From Psococerastis gibbosa (Eukaryota; Arthropoda; Insecta; Psocodea; Psocidae), in contig OZ020489.1 in the NCBI GenBank assembly GCA_963971405.1, positions 41,866,510 through 41,930,509 of the forward strand: a stretch of DNA of 64,000 nt. The letters run 5' to 3'. How positions within the stretch are numbered: position 1 is the stretch's first letter; each line of letters starts with the position of its first letter. Below, one piece after another: positions 1 through 13,100 of the stretch. A model generated the notes under the pieces. It saw only the letters and a list, made by a program, of their open reading frames with translations. It searched no databases and was not told the origin of the DNA. A program made the translations under genes and the position numbers.

Positions 1-342
1 ATGTTGGAGTGGGAGAAGGGAAGCGCCTCGTGAGCTGGCTGGGAGTTAAGCAGGACAGTGGCTACTTCCACACTTCCACGCTCAACTTGAGGGTAATCAG
101 TAAGTATGGACTTCCTGACGATGTTGTTGCTCATCGGTTTAAGGTTGAATGTGAAAATAGACCAAGAACGGAATCAGCCAATTGCCTGTCCAGTGCACCA
201 CCATTTAGTGTCTAGAAATAGCTAAGCTAAGGCTCTCAGCACGGACTTCAATGAGAGTCTACTCTTACAACATTCGTGTGCAGCCTTTCCCAAACAATGA
301 ACCGTCATTCTCGCAGCATTTTTTTTTTTAATTTATATAATT
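1..342. other. No feature recognised at left edge
   Basis: The plus frame 9-215 is open but resembles nothing I know and lacks splice or promoter support. A T-run sits at 319-330. Confidence 0.4.
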
Positions 343-1172
343 TTAAGTTCTCTTAAATGACCTACCTGAATTGGGAGTCGACGGCAAATAATACTCATTA
401 ACATACTGCGGCTTGCCATAAGCCGAGCCACCCGACGACCCGGAGAACCCCGAATCAATATCCGGCATCTCAGGCCGCACATCCCCCGGCATGAGCATCG
501 CTTCCATTGCCAAATTAAGCTGTCCCAGCACACGCCTATGCTGCGACTGCACCGCACGCACCTCCTCTTCCACTAACGTCTGTTGCGAAGGAGCCCGCTT
601 CCGCCGTCGCAGTCCCACCTCACTTATCTCCTCGTAGATATTCTCCTCGGTGCCGTACCGCGTCGTGTACGTATGCCTCGCACGGCGATTCGACTGGTAC
701 CTCGCCTTCTCGTAGTACGCGTACGAGTACATGTCCGGGGAATCGGTACCGGCGAGGGACTTGTTCTCCACGAAACCGTCAACAAGGTCATCACCATTAT
801 GAGTTATCACTACACTAGACACGTGGTGTTGGTTGGAACCGTCGACCCAGACTTGGCTGCGATACGGCTCCGGCTGGTACGGGTCCTCGGCGTGGTACGG
901 CTCTTCCGCGGCCAGTTGGTTGATGAGGAGCTCTTCAGCATGCGGAGCGTCGAGATCGGTGACGCGGCACTCCCACGGCGCGTTCACTGGGCTGTTCCAG
1001 AAGCCGTCGCGCTCCGAACTATACTCGTCGGACAGGCTGTAGAGCTCGGGGGGCGGTGTTGCCGGGGGTGGGGGGAAGTCTAGTCGGGGCCTGCGCCTAT
1101 GTCGGGGCTCCGGGGAGTAGGCCCGGACTTGTACTGCTCCTGCTAGCGAGTTCCCCGCCTCCATCCCCGATC
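343..1172 (-). CDS. RhoGAP gene C-terminal exon
   Basis: 830 nt, entered in phase 1 after cttgtttcag. It encodes 275 residues beginning [20 protein letters not shown] and rich in Pro, Tyr and acidic residues ([20 protein letters not shown]). It ends [10 protein letters not shown] and a stop at 343. The product has no fold that I recognise. It is assigned to the RhoGAP gene because of strand, a strong acceptor, a long open frame and a disordered tail composition. A donor-like site (TTCAG/gtaggt) at 365 means the exon could instead end at 366 and continue off the left edge. Confidence 0.65.
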
Positions 1173-4100
1173 CTGAAACAAGGAAATAAACAAATTAAAA
1201 TGATCGTCTATCAGTGGACCGGGTGATCTAAGCAATTTCAAGGTCAACGTTTTTATTGCTTAAAGTGACTGCCAGTATACCATGTCAAGACCCTGACTAT
1301 ATCGGTAATGCTGACAAGAAGCAGCGAAAGCTCCAAATTTTAGCTCAGCATAGAACAAGACAATTTTTATTACTCAGTACAATAATACAATAGCGTCATG
1401 TTAAACATTCATACAACACAAACCCTGATCTCGCTGCACATGTATTGTTATTTTTTTTTTATTTTTTTTTTTTTATGAAGACTTTATTATTATGATCATA
1501 AACACACAACACAAAGCAGGGACACATAAGCTATGCATTCTCCAGAAACTGGCCAAGTAACAGATACGCCGGAAGAAACCGACAGGAATCATCATTCGAC
1601 AGTCTACGGTCAATAATTTCTAGGAGAAAAATGAAAAGTCCCTTGAGACCGAGAAGTCGTGACTTCTATAGATGATGGTTGTAGGTTTTAAGTCATTATT
1701 CTTATAGACCCAAGATTTTTAAAGAAATCAATGAATTAACATTGAATTGTTATAAAATTGTACAGACGTTCAAATTTTAGGGGCATAAAGGTACGATATA
1801 GCATATGCACAAGGTACAGGCTAGGATAATAATTCAAAAAAAATTTGTTTTGTGGCTGCAGATTGGGTAGAAGTATACACGAAAGATGTGGGAAATTTTT
1901 CTATCTTTGCCACCCCAAAGAAATCCTGTGACAGAAGAGGACCCCCCCCCTAAAATATTGAATTATTGAATTAACCGTGAATTAATTACATAGATTTGTA
2001 CAGAATTACAAAATGTAGGATTATAACTTTTATATTATATGGAAAAGGTTTGGGAGGTCCGGGGCTTGCCTGGATTGGACTATTGCAATAAATCAAATCT
2101 CTCATTAAACACTGTTCATGCGTTTATTGGCATTATTAGCAAGTTACGTCATTTTTCCGAAAGAGCAACTCTAGCGCACCTGGTACAATATTTAAGATTT
2201 TTCCTGTAGACAACCACAACAGACAGCCTGCGCAGGACGTCACGATGAAGTTCGTAACAAGTATGTATTTATGCCTTGGCATGGTTAAGCTTCTTCGTCA
2301 ACATGGAATCATATCCACATAATTAAGATCAATATTTCCTATGAACATTATTTTTTCTCCCCTTCGTATCTCTTATCTTCTTCTACCTCCTTAAACTCCT
2401 CTTCTATCGAAGATAGGCTATCATCATGGCAATTTGTATCTTGGAGACTGGAAGACTAGATGGGAAGGCGTGCTCTTGCCAAACCACTACCTCAGGGTTT
2501 TCAACCAGGAAGTTCTTCTGCCGGGAGCCCTCAGTTCTTCTATCTTCCCTTGGATTATTTCATGCAGAAGGCAATACTATTCCTTCCTCATCACATGGCT
2601 AAAGTATGCTAGTTTCCATTTCTTAACCGTCAGCAGCAACTCCGCTTCTGTATTCATTCACCTCAGTACCTGAGCATTAGGGATCTATCACATCTCTTAA
2701 TTTGGTACAAGATTCACATTAATTTTCTTTTTTCAGTTTTGATTTTGGCAATAGTGGCAGTAACAACAGTATCAGCCAATCCGAAAGAAACGCGGCAACT
2801 CCCTCCCAACATCACATGCCCACGAATAGCTTGTTTTCTACTATACCAGCCAGTCTGCGGATGTTATTTCGGCCTCTTCTTTAAGCAGACATATACAAAT
2901 TCATGCGTTCGTTCGGGAGCCATGTGCCAAAATAAATGTAAGTAATACTGAGGCTAAATCAGCGAGAGAGAGAGAGAGAAAGAGTGGCGTATCTTCTCCC
3001 ATTACAACTGCTCCATGTTAAGTTCTCATGTCAGCAACATGCCCAGCCGCCGCATTTCTCCCAACGGTTGAACGCAAGGCACCTACAGTAAATTAGGATT
3101 GGGTGGACTCGGAACAGGCCAACAATGTGCTCTCTTATAACGACTGCCGAACCTGGAACTTGAGGTTAATAGTCCAGTCCTCTGCAAACTAGACTGCGCT
3201 TGATGACAGGCTATATTGCTTTCCAATTTATACGTAGTATAAGGAAAGCTTTGTGATGGTCCAAATTTTCGATTCCGAGATTTCAACGGATTTACACGTT
3301 TTGAGGTCCCAGGAACCCAAAAAAGTGGTTTCTACGAAATGTCTGCCTGTCTGTCTGTTCATCGATTTCCGGGCAAAGTACTCGGTCGATTTTGATGAAA
3401 TTCGGCATGTAGGTACACAAAAATCATACCTCGGGACCATTTTATTTTATTTTGGGCCAACTCAATTTGGGGGGGGGGTTTCATTCTTAAAAAAACAAAA
3501 AAAAAGTCTAAAAAAAATTATTTCTCAAAAACGGCCCCAACTATTTATTTTAAATTCACATATGTTGTAGTCGTTATTAATGTTGACAAAATGCGGGGGG
3601 TCGCTTGCCCCTTGATAGGTTGCTTCTGGGGGTACACAAATAAAAATAACAAGATTTTAATGAAAAATTACTAAAAAATAATTTTTCTCCGAAACCTTTC
3701 AATTGATGATTTCTACTTTCAGGCATGTTTTAGGTGTTAAATTCAGTAACGAAACCGGACAGATTGCTTTCCCAAGAAACTATTTGGTTTTGGGCAAAAA
3801 ATTATTTTTTGAAAAAATGATAGAAAATTCACGCTCAAATGCATTGACATTATTACTGTGTGGTATTGTGTTGGTCTGACCTATCTAGAATTTACCTCAC
3901 CTCCAGTGACGTCAGGTGGGCAACCCCATTTACCATGAAATTACTCATTTTCTCTATCTGCTAATTGATAAATTGGAAAGCATGTTCGAGTAAACTCAGA
4001 CCTGTTCTTTTAGGTCCGATGCGGACGATACGTAAAACCAACAACTGACGGACAATACAGGTCAAGCGGACCAGAGCAGGTTCAAAGCTGCAGATAACTT

Positions 4101-7100
4101 GGTCGTGTGCACAGTGCCGGTAGGGAAACATGGTAGGACTTGTCCTAGTCACCTCCGAACTAATCGTGTGACTTGACTGTGTTTCCCAAGTGGTTCGGAA
4201 TCCACTATAATCAGGAGGTCCACTGTCTTATGGGCCCACACCGTGGCCTGGGATTGTGTCCAACCATACTACTACTACTACTACTGGTGTAATAAACATC
4301 AATTTCTAAACGCACTTGCGACGATTTTTGATGCTGACGGTGCGCGGTCGGGTCTCCGAAATCTCCTAAAGTTGACTCTGTTGTTTCCCAAACTACCTAT
4401 CTATTAAAGGCTACAATGACAAATTTCTCTGCCAGTCACCGACGTTCCAATCAACCCTGTGTACCAGGCCTGAAATGTCTAAACTCTAGAAGCCTGTCCC
4501 ACGTCTTTCATATTACATTTTCTTTTGTTCCAGTGATCAAGCCATGCCCGTGCTGATACCTAAATGGATTCTCACCAAGACTGCCTTCTGTTAATGAACA
4601 AGGAAATCCGACAAACTCACAATTCGTATTTAATACAAAATTAGTTAAAGTACTAATAGAATTTTATATATATATATAAAGATTAATCGCATACAAACAA
4701 TTTAATGAATGTATCCGATTGACCTTTTCAGTCGCCTCTGCAGGTTATTACCTGTGATGAGTACGACATGACTCCGATTGCATGGCGTGTAAAGACTCGC
4801 ACAAGTGAAAGCAAGTTACCACCTGGCCATCGAAGTCGATATAGTCGAATACTGTACGTATTTAGATGCATTTTACATATTTTAAAGCCTGACGTGTGGG
4901 GGAATTTAAACAAAACGGGGACACCCACACCTACAACACGAGGCAACGGGGAGACCTTGTAAGGCCAGCAACACGCACAGCCAAGTGTGAGCGACTGGAT
5001 CCTATACTACAAGGTTTCGCTTGCCTTAGAAAACTCCCGATTGAACTGAGAGCGGCGAGCAACGCTACTAACTTCCCTAAATTGCTTAGAGACCATCTCT
5101 TAGAGAAAGCTTTTGTTTACACTGCCACTGTGGCACTAGCACAATGACATAACTACCTGATTTTGACGACATTTTGACGATTTTACTTTATACTTTCTTG
5201 TCAATTACTTGTTGATTACTTGATTGTATAATTTAACATATATATATATATATATATTTATTTATTTGTTTACTGAGAAAGCAAAGCAACCATTCTTGTT
5301 ATAAAGAGACTTGAACCAGTTATTAGGTCGTACTGATTAGTCGTTACATTAAGGGTTCAAGGCTGCAATATACAATCATTTGAGTCTCCTCATTAACTCC
5401 ACATCCCATACAACATTACAGTTCAAAACAACATCTGGTTTATGGGATCCGGTTAATAAACTCATCTAAACATGAAATGTAACTTGTCATAAAAAAATAT
5501 TTGGCTAAACAAGAACATTGACTTATACTATGACACGTGCAAGTTTCGCAAGTCCAATGCCCAAGGAGCTGAAAAGACGCAAATTTAGGGATGTCCGATA
5601 CGATCCGATACCGATACAAAATCGATACCATGCTTTCGATCTGCACACATTTTGTATTCAATACGCGCCTTGTGTATCGATGCACGTATCGACCATATCG
5701 TGCTTGTTTGGTCAACATTAAATCCCTGATTTTTAAAAAAATTATTTCATCTTTTTGGGCATTTTTTAATAATTTACTAATTTTATTTGTAACTTTAAAT
5801 TTGAGCACAATTTTCGTGGCTTTAACAACGAGCGGTGACGAGCCACGGCCTTTTCGTTCAGTCGAGTCGTTCGTTATACAATAATATACAAAAATTATTA
5901 AACAATGAGGAATATCAAATATCGATACAAAGGAATATCGAATACTGGACAATTGTATCCGTATCGATACTACTCTAAAAATATGCGTATCGATACCAAG
6001 TGCTGTATAGGACATCCCTATGAACAATTGCTTTATTTAGCAGAGATGGGGATATTGCGCTAGTCCCTATAAGCTAACGGTCAGGAGGAGGGATGAAGAT
6101 ACCTGAGTGGAAATGCAGGTAGCCCCTATCAGGAGGTCGGCATGGTGGGGCCACATGAAGAGGAGAGAAGATGGCCACCTGCTGCAACGTGTAAGCGCAA
6201 GGCCTCTGAATTAGGAGTTAGGACGACCTTTAGAAAAAAAAAAGACCGAAATACGTGGAAAGTCAAGATCCGGTCAGGTACAAATCGGAGTAGCCCCACG
6301 TGTTCTTTGTTCAAAGTCGACGGGAATTATCTTTCGTTGATTCATAGACATGTCAAACGTTCATTAAATTAGCAGAAATGCTCATCTACATTTCGATGTA
6401 CCTATGAGATGTGCCCTTCACCAACTAACCACAGGTCTTAAACTCTCCTCGGGACTAGCACACCAATCTCTCTTTGTTCAAATTCAAATTCAAACATTGT
6501 CGCCAACCTGTGTTAGAAAGATGTACATAACCACATAGCATACATCAGCCAACGGCCATACCAAGTTCAATCCACGAGAACAGAGCCTGCTCCAAACTGC
6601 GGCAAACATGCTAGGGGAACATTGTGGGACATGATAACGCACCAGAGACTATTAGTGCGTGCCTGGTCACCTCCGAATGCGTGAATATACTATGTTCCCC
6701 AAGTGATTCGGAATCCAACATAATCAGGACGTCCACCCTGTCAGTCAACTCCCCTTCTCCCAGAGAAAGGAGTCTGTCCTTAGGGTGCCTCAAGTTAATA
6801 AACAGACTCACCCCCCCCCCCCCCCAGGGTGACAGGGTTGTTAAAACAGAAAAGCTGCAAGTAGGCGTTACAAAAACAAAACAAAAACATATCATTCATC
6901 AAAATAGTCAGAACATGCCAGTACATGTAGAGTAATGGTAGAGACTCCGACTTTCACCCTAAAGGTTATTGATTTGATTGCTATATTTTCTGACCATGCT
7001 TCGGAGGGCATGTGAAGCAGGTGACCCGGGCCTTTCTAGTTGAGTGAAGAGAGAGAGCTTTTTATCCCTAAATCCGCTAGGTTGGCTTAGTAATAGAACT

Positions 7101-10100
7101 AAAAGTCAGTGTTTATTTAGAAATCTCTGTGAGTGTGGGGATCAAGAGGGTACTCCGGACCACATCACTTTTGAGTGCCCCCTCTACAGCCGGGAGAGGA
7201 CAGAGCTTATTAACAGGTTGCAGGACCAGGGGAAGTTTCCGCCATTCACATACATGGATGTGCTCCAGGACTTGGACAGAGAGGTGTTGACGGAGGTGGT
7301 CAACTTCTGGAGAGTATCGGACAAAAGTGGTAGGACGTTGGGCAAGCTGTTTTAGACGGTCCCTGGGCAACCTCGTTGCCCAGTGAGCTCCCGATAGCTG
7401 TTTTTGCCAGACGGATTTGGTAATGGCTGTATACCCTTAAGCCAAAAAAAAAAAAAAAAAAATAGAAAAATTTCTTCTTTATGTCCTAATAATACTTTTG
7501 ACTACTCGACAATACCTTCAGAAACATCTCCACCGTATAGGTGTAGCAGCGGAGCCTTTCTGCCCTTTATGCGACACCCGGGAAGAGATGGACGGAAATG
7601 CTCTGTCAGGCTCTTGTCAGTAGCAGAGGTTCACCAGATTATGTGTTGTATTGGGCTGCAAGAAAGCTGATGGCGGAAGCCTAGCGCTATGGTGTAATTA
7701 AAAAAAAAAAAAAACAATACAATACAATATATATTTCCTTTAAATTATACAATACATGTAATACGATTGCTATTCCATGAGATACTTTACTTTAACACGT
7801 TTAACTCTTTTCTCCGCAGATTGTCCTTTAAAATAAAGTAATGGCAAAGGATATTACCACGATTTTAACTAAATTCATTAAAAAATAGTCCACCCACCTC
7901 AGAAGATCACCAGTAAATGCACTCAATGCCTCTATGCTGACCTAACCATATACAACACAGAATAGCCAACACTACTACTACTACGTTACCTATAGTATTC
8001 ACGGCACCATATTTCATAGTCTACTGTCTAGATTCCAAGTTATCTAAGATTACTAGCAGGGGTCACTAGGCACTGTAAATGTCAATCATCAGTCATGCCT
8101 CCATGTATCATAAAAAGAGGTCGTATCTATGATAGAAGCATTATGAGAAACGCATTGTAGGATCGAGTTGGCATAGGCCAGACGGTAGAAAACTCGACTA
8201 TGAACAGGAGGTTTACGGTTCGAGATATGACTTTATAAGGCGTGGGATCCCTCCCTGATGAGTTTGCCGTTATTCTTCCTCGTTATTATTTGAAGGACTT
8301 TTTAGGGATGTAGACCTGCTTTTAGCGGCCCGTAGAACATTGCCCTGCCAAAGTCCAACGACCTCTTCGGTATTTTGGACTTCATTGCTAGGGCCGAGCT
8401 GCAAGCTACTAGCGGGGTAGCAGGTGGCGGACAGCGAAAGGCCACCAGATATGGTGGCTATAGCTACTAATATAACGAATAAGCAGTCCCCCACCAAGCA
8501 GCGCCATAATCGGAGGGTGTGGTGGCAAGTCTGGTGGTACAGGATTGTCTAGAAAAAGTCACAGTAGCCCGAGGATGACTACATATTATGTGACGGAGCG
8601 AATAGTTACCGCCACTGAATAAGCAAACACTACTAGTGTGCTCTTAGGTCCTGGTGCGGATACCGGGGAGGGGGGGGGGGCAGGCAAGGTTAAAGAGTAA
8701 AATTGTGTACAATAATTTCAGCAGTACAGTATCGCGGGATAAGCAGAAGCGTTGCATCCTTTGCTGCTAGAGCAAGAACAGGCCACATTACTACCAATGA
8801 ATACCTACACCGTTTTCATCTAATCGAATCTCCAGTATGTCGTGCATGCGGTCTAGCTAATGAAACACTAGAGCACATACTCCTGCAGTGCTCGGCCCCA
8901 TGCACATTACGGGACAAACTACGGGATCAGGTTGGACAAAAGGAGGGCGGACATCAAAAGATCCTGTGCACGCCGAACATGTGGGCACTAGCGTCAAGGG
9001 CATTTCTGAGACATCAGGCAGTCGGCATCACCTGAGCTGGAAGCCCTGTACTAAGAAGTAAGAAGTAAGTAAGTGTACAATATTTTTTTGTTTAAAAATA
9101 ACCCCCCACCCCCTCCCAATGAAATAGATTTACACTAGACAGAATGAACCTTTGAAGAACAGTGAGCATAGTTAACTTGAAAACAGTAAAATTGCACCAT
9201 TATTTTTTTTTTTTAAATTGGCCATGACAAGTAAAGTGCTGCCCTTACATGCTTCTTCACGTAACTCCGGCCGTGAAAGCCATTGTAATTAAATTGGAGT
9301 TCTACAGTAGTATTTTTTTTTTTTTTTTTTTCAAAAAGATTAATCGCATACAAACAATTTAATGAATGTATCCGATTAACCTCTTAAGTCGCCTCTATAG
9401 GTTAGTACCCGTGTTGAGTTACGACACGACGCATATTAGCATTTAAAGGGTTTTTATGTACATAGGCCTATTATATTTTAGTGGCCTATTAATGTTAATG
9501 ATTGCCCTGTCACCTCATCAAATATTCGTACATTATTTGTATTGTTTCCTTCCGAACTTTAGCCGCTGGCAAGCTGGTCTATATATATCATCGATGTCAA
9601 CCCATAGTAGCCGGCTACACGCGACAATTTACATAAGATTACGTCAGCTAGACAGTAAAACGAATTCTAAAGATAGGTAATCAGATTAACCAAACAATTC
9701 TGAAAACACCAACAGGAAAAATACATTTCTTTACAACCTGTACACCGCCAACGGCCTTACCATGTTGAATCCATAAGAGCAGAGCATGTTTCAAACTGCG
9801 GCCAACTTGGTAGTGTGCACAGCGTTGGCAGGGGAACATGGTTAGACATGATAACGCGCAGAGACTATATCAGTCAGTCTACGTGCGTGTCGAGTCCTGG
9901 TCACCTCCAATTTAATAGTGTGACTTTACCATGTTCCCCAAGTGGTTCGGAATCCACTATAATCAGTAGGTCCACCTTGTCAGTCAACTCCCCTTTCCCC
10001 CGAGGTGAAAGAGTCTGTCCTTAGGGTGCCTCAAGTTAACAAACAGACTCACTCCCCCCGCCAGACTGACAGGGTTGCTTACAGCAGAAATGCTGAAAGC

Positions 10101-13100
10101 AGGCGTTGGAAACAACAACAACCTGTGCACTAAGGGTCTTCGCAATGTCAGTGTTATCGAGTTATCTATAGAAATATAGGATTCGGTCCTGATTTTGGTC
10201 GGGTCCACCGAAACCGAGGACCAGACGCCCAGACATCGAACTCGACTAAGGTCCAGCCGGCCGCCATACCAAGTTGAATCCAGCGGACCAGAGCAGGTTC
10301 AAAGCTGCAGATAACTTGGTCGTGTGCACAGTGCCGGTAGGGAAACATGGTAGGACTTGTCCTGGTTACCTCCGAACTAATCGTGTGACTTCACTGTGTT
10401 TCCCAAGTGGTTCGGAATCCACTATAATCAGGAGGTCCACTGTCCACTGTCTACTAAGGTCCCAGACCGTTCAACATTAATCTGATACTCTTCCTAAGGG
10501 AGAGCAGTTGTCTGATGGCTACCCTAAGGCCTCCTAGGGAGATGGGGATCCCGTTGTTTGACAGGCTACCCCGGGAGATTAGGACTCTGGTTGAGGTAAA
10601 GGTTGGCTGCTATTGGAACAAGTTCCCTACTCGGTGAGGAAAATTTTGACGCACCCGATAATACGGTGATTGTGTTCTTTACTTATTTATTATTATTTTG
10701 TTTTAGACGACAGACATTGAAAATGGCATGAATATAACTGATTTACTTACGGTATAGTATAGTAAATACCTCACGGTATTTGACAGATAAGTCGGGTTTG
10801 AGTGCATATGCTGAGTGCAGATAACAGACTAAACCAGCTAAACTATACATTGGGCTGTCAACCCATTGACCCAGCCAATCAGCATTCATTTACAAAAGAG
10901 CACGTGCTCTATTGCAGTAGACACGCTTTTGAACTAACAAACACATCGACTAGTCGTCTACGATACAGTGTAGGACAGCTTCCTGCCCCAAACTCTACCT
11001 TATCCATTTATCCAAAGTTCGGGTGAAGAAAACTCTCATACAGAAGGCATACTATTCCCTGACCGAGGCAGTTGAGGATAGAGTTAGAGGGAGAGTTATA
11101 GTTATAATTATAAATGTAGTTAATACTTGACAACGATCTTTATCTGCTTATAATCTTCAACTTAGGCCATAATTTATAAAAAATGATGTAATGTATGCCA
11201 TATATGGTTCTGACATTTAATACATGATTGATTGATTGATTTTCCTACTTAAGTATTTCAGCATCTACAGGACTTCTCCTGATGTGAGATGGGAGTGGGT
11301 TTTCACTCGGGTCCGCTGAGCGGCCTCGCGAGTGGTTGAACTCACAGTTAATCCCACACTACCTGGATGCTACCCGAATCACAGATATATAAGGCAATGG
11401 CAGTCATGAAGGGGGGCAAGTAAAGGCACAGGTGCTTGGTAACCAATTTTCCCCAAAAAAAGACTCAAATGGAATGGGGGGGGGTCTGTCATTTGACACA
11501 CTAATTGTGGCTTATGAAGCCTGAGCGTTGAGGTTCAGGTAGCATTCGCTCAAACGTACCGACGGGACGGGGGCGAGACAGTGGGTTTTGCTGCGGGACG
11601 GGACACGGGAGGGAACGAAGGAGAAGCGGGACCTGAACAGGGTTTATACCCGACCCGTAAATCCTTAAACGTATAATCGTTTTTCAGTAATCAATCCCGA
11701 ACCTTTAACGGATTAGGCAAGGAACATAAAAAAGCTTTTGCTTGTGGCGAGGCTGAACATAAAAAACTTTTTTTTAATTTTTCAGTTATTAATTAATTAA
11801 TATAAAAAATTATTTCAAACATTTCTTTAGCCCCAAGTTCACCCCTGGCTACGGCCCTGACACACCAAGTAACACCATCAAATACTATATAAAACACCTC
11901 ATTACGACCATTACAGGTTCAGACTGAGAGAATCCCTCTCAGGCACACTAAGTGGTAAGTCTCTTAATGTACCTTTTAATATATTGAACCTGATCTGTTT
12001 ATTATTACGTACGTGTAGGCATACATTTGCTAATCAAATGTAGATATATTCACTAAATCTGTAAATTATCATCGAATTAATTTAATTTAATTTATTGGTT
12101 AAATCTGTCCTCGGCATATTCTAATTTCTACAAAGGACGGATAATGCTCCGTACAACGTTACTTTTTGTAAGCATTAGCCGATATTCATCTCTCTGCCAA
12201 ATATCCGCTTCGACAAACTGCCCTGTCCTGTCCTTTAATTTATTTCGAAGTAGTTCCGTGTTTTATACTATGCATATTACTGATACTGCATATATACTTA
12301 TTAATACATAACAAGGCTTCAATAAGCAAACAACAGGGATGGCACTTCTTAATATTATTTCGGGGGGAAACTTGAGTAAACTGGAATTTAGTAGCAGATG
12401 GCACCATCTACCTGCCGCACCTGCCCATCTCCCTGATCTCCCTCACCATCTGCAGAGTGCAGACGTCTGCAACTGGCTTTGGAAGTGGCTCCTCATCGAA
12501 TTTCCAGAGCCAACTGGCAACTGTCCGGGACAGTCTGTCCCTGAGGTCTGATGATAGTAACATTTTGCCCATTGTTTTAGACCCCACGGCATACACTAGA
12601 CCTGAATGCTAGAATAGAATAAAATATAATAGACCTATATGAAGACAAGCCTTTATAGTCTTATTGTTCGCCTTTTGTTAATTTGCAATAAAGTCGATTT
12701 CATTTCAATATCTCTGTATTGAGTCATAACATGAAACAATAGGCGTTCTAAAACCTAAGACACAATAACAATAAATAAATGAAACACTAAAAAAGAGCAA
12801 TATACCAGTTGTTGGTAGTGGTTTTAGTAATATCTGCACTGAGGCTGTAGTAGGGGTACTCACCACTCACTTAGGTGCCCATTCCATTGACCGGCTAGGG
12901 CTATTTCCAAAAACGGTGACGTGGTAGCAGACATTCAAGACTTAGGTGGCGTTTCCATCGACCTCGCATTGCAGAATTGACGGAAATGTTTATTTTCCTC
13001 TATGCCATAGTTAAAATTGATCAATGATCATACAGTAAAATCACAAACAAACAAACTAAAATTAAAAAATGGCGTCATGGGATATGTTAAGTACGAACAT

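Noticed and set aside
583-1083. Open frame of 166 aa on the plus strand
   Set aside because: Antisense shadow of the RhoGAP C-terminal exon; no splice or family support.
5440-6027. 195-aa minus-strand frame
   Set aside because: It runs through the CGATAC-rich hAT-type MITE and has no protein family resemblance.
12408-12596. Minus-strand 62-aa frame
   Set aside because: Looks like a mobile-element protein piece but I cannot tie it to a family.
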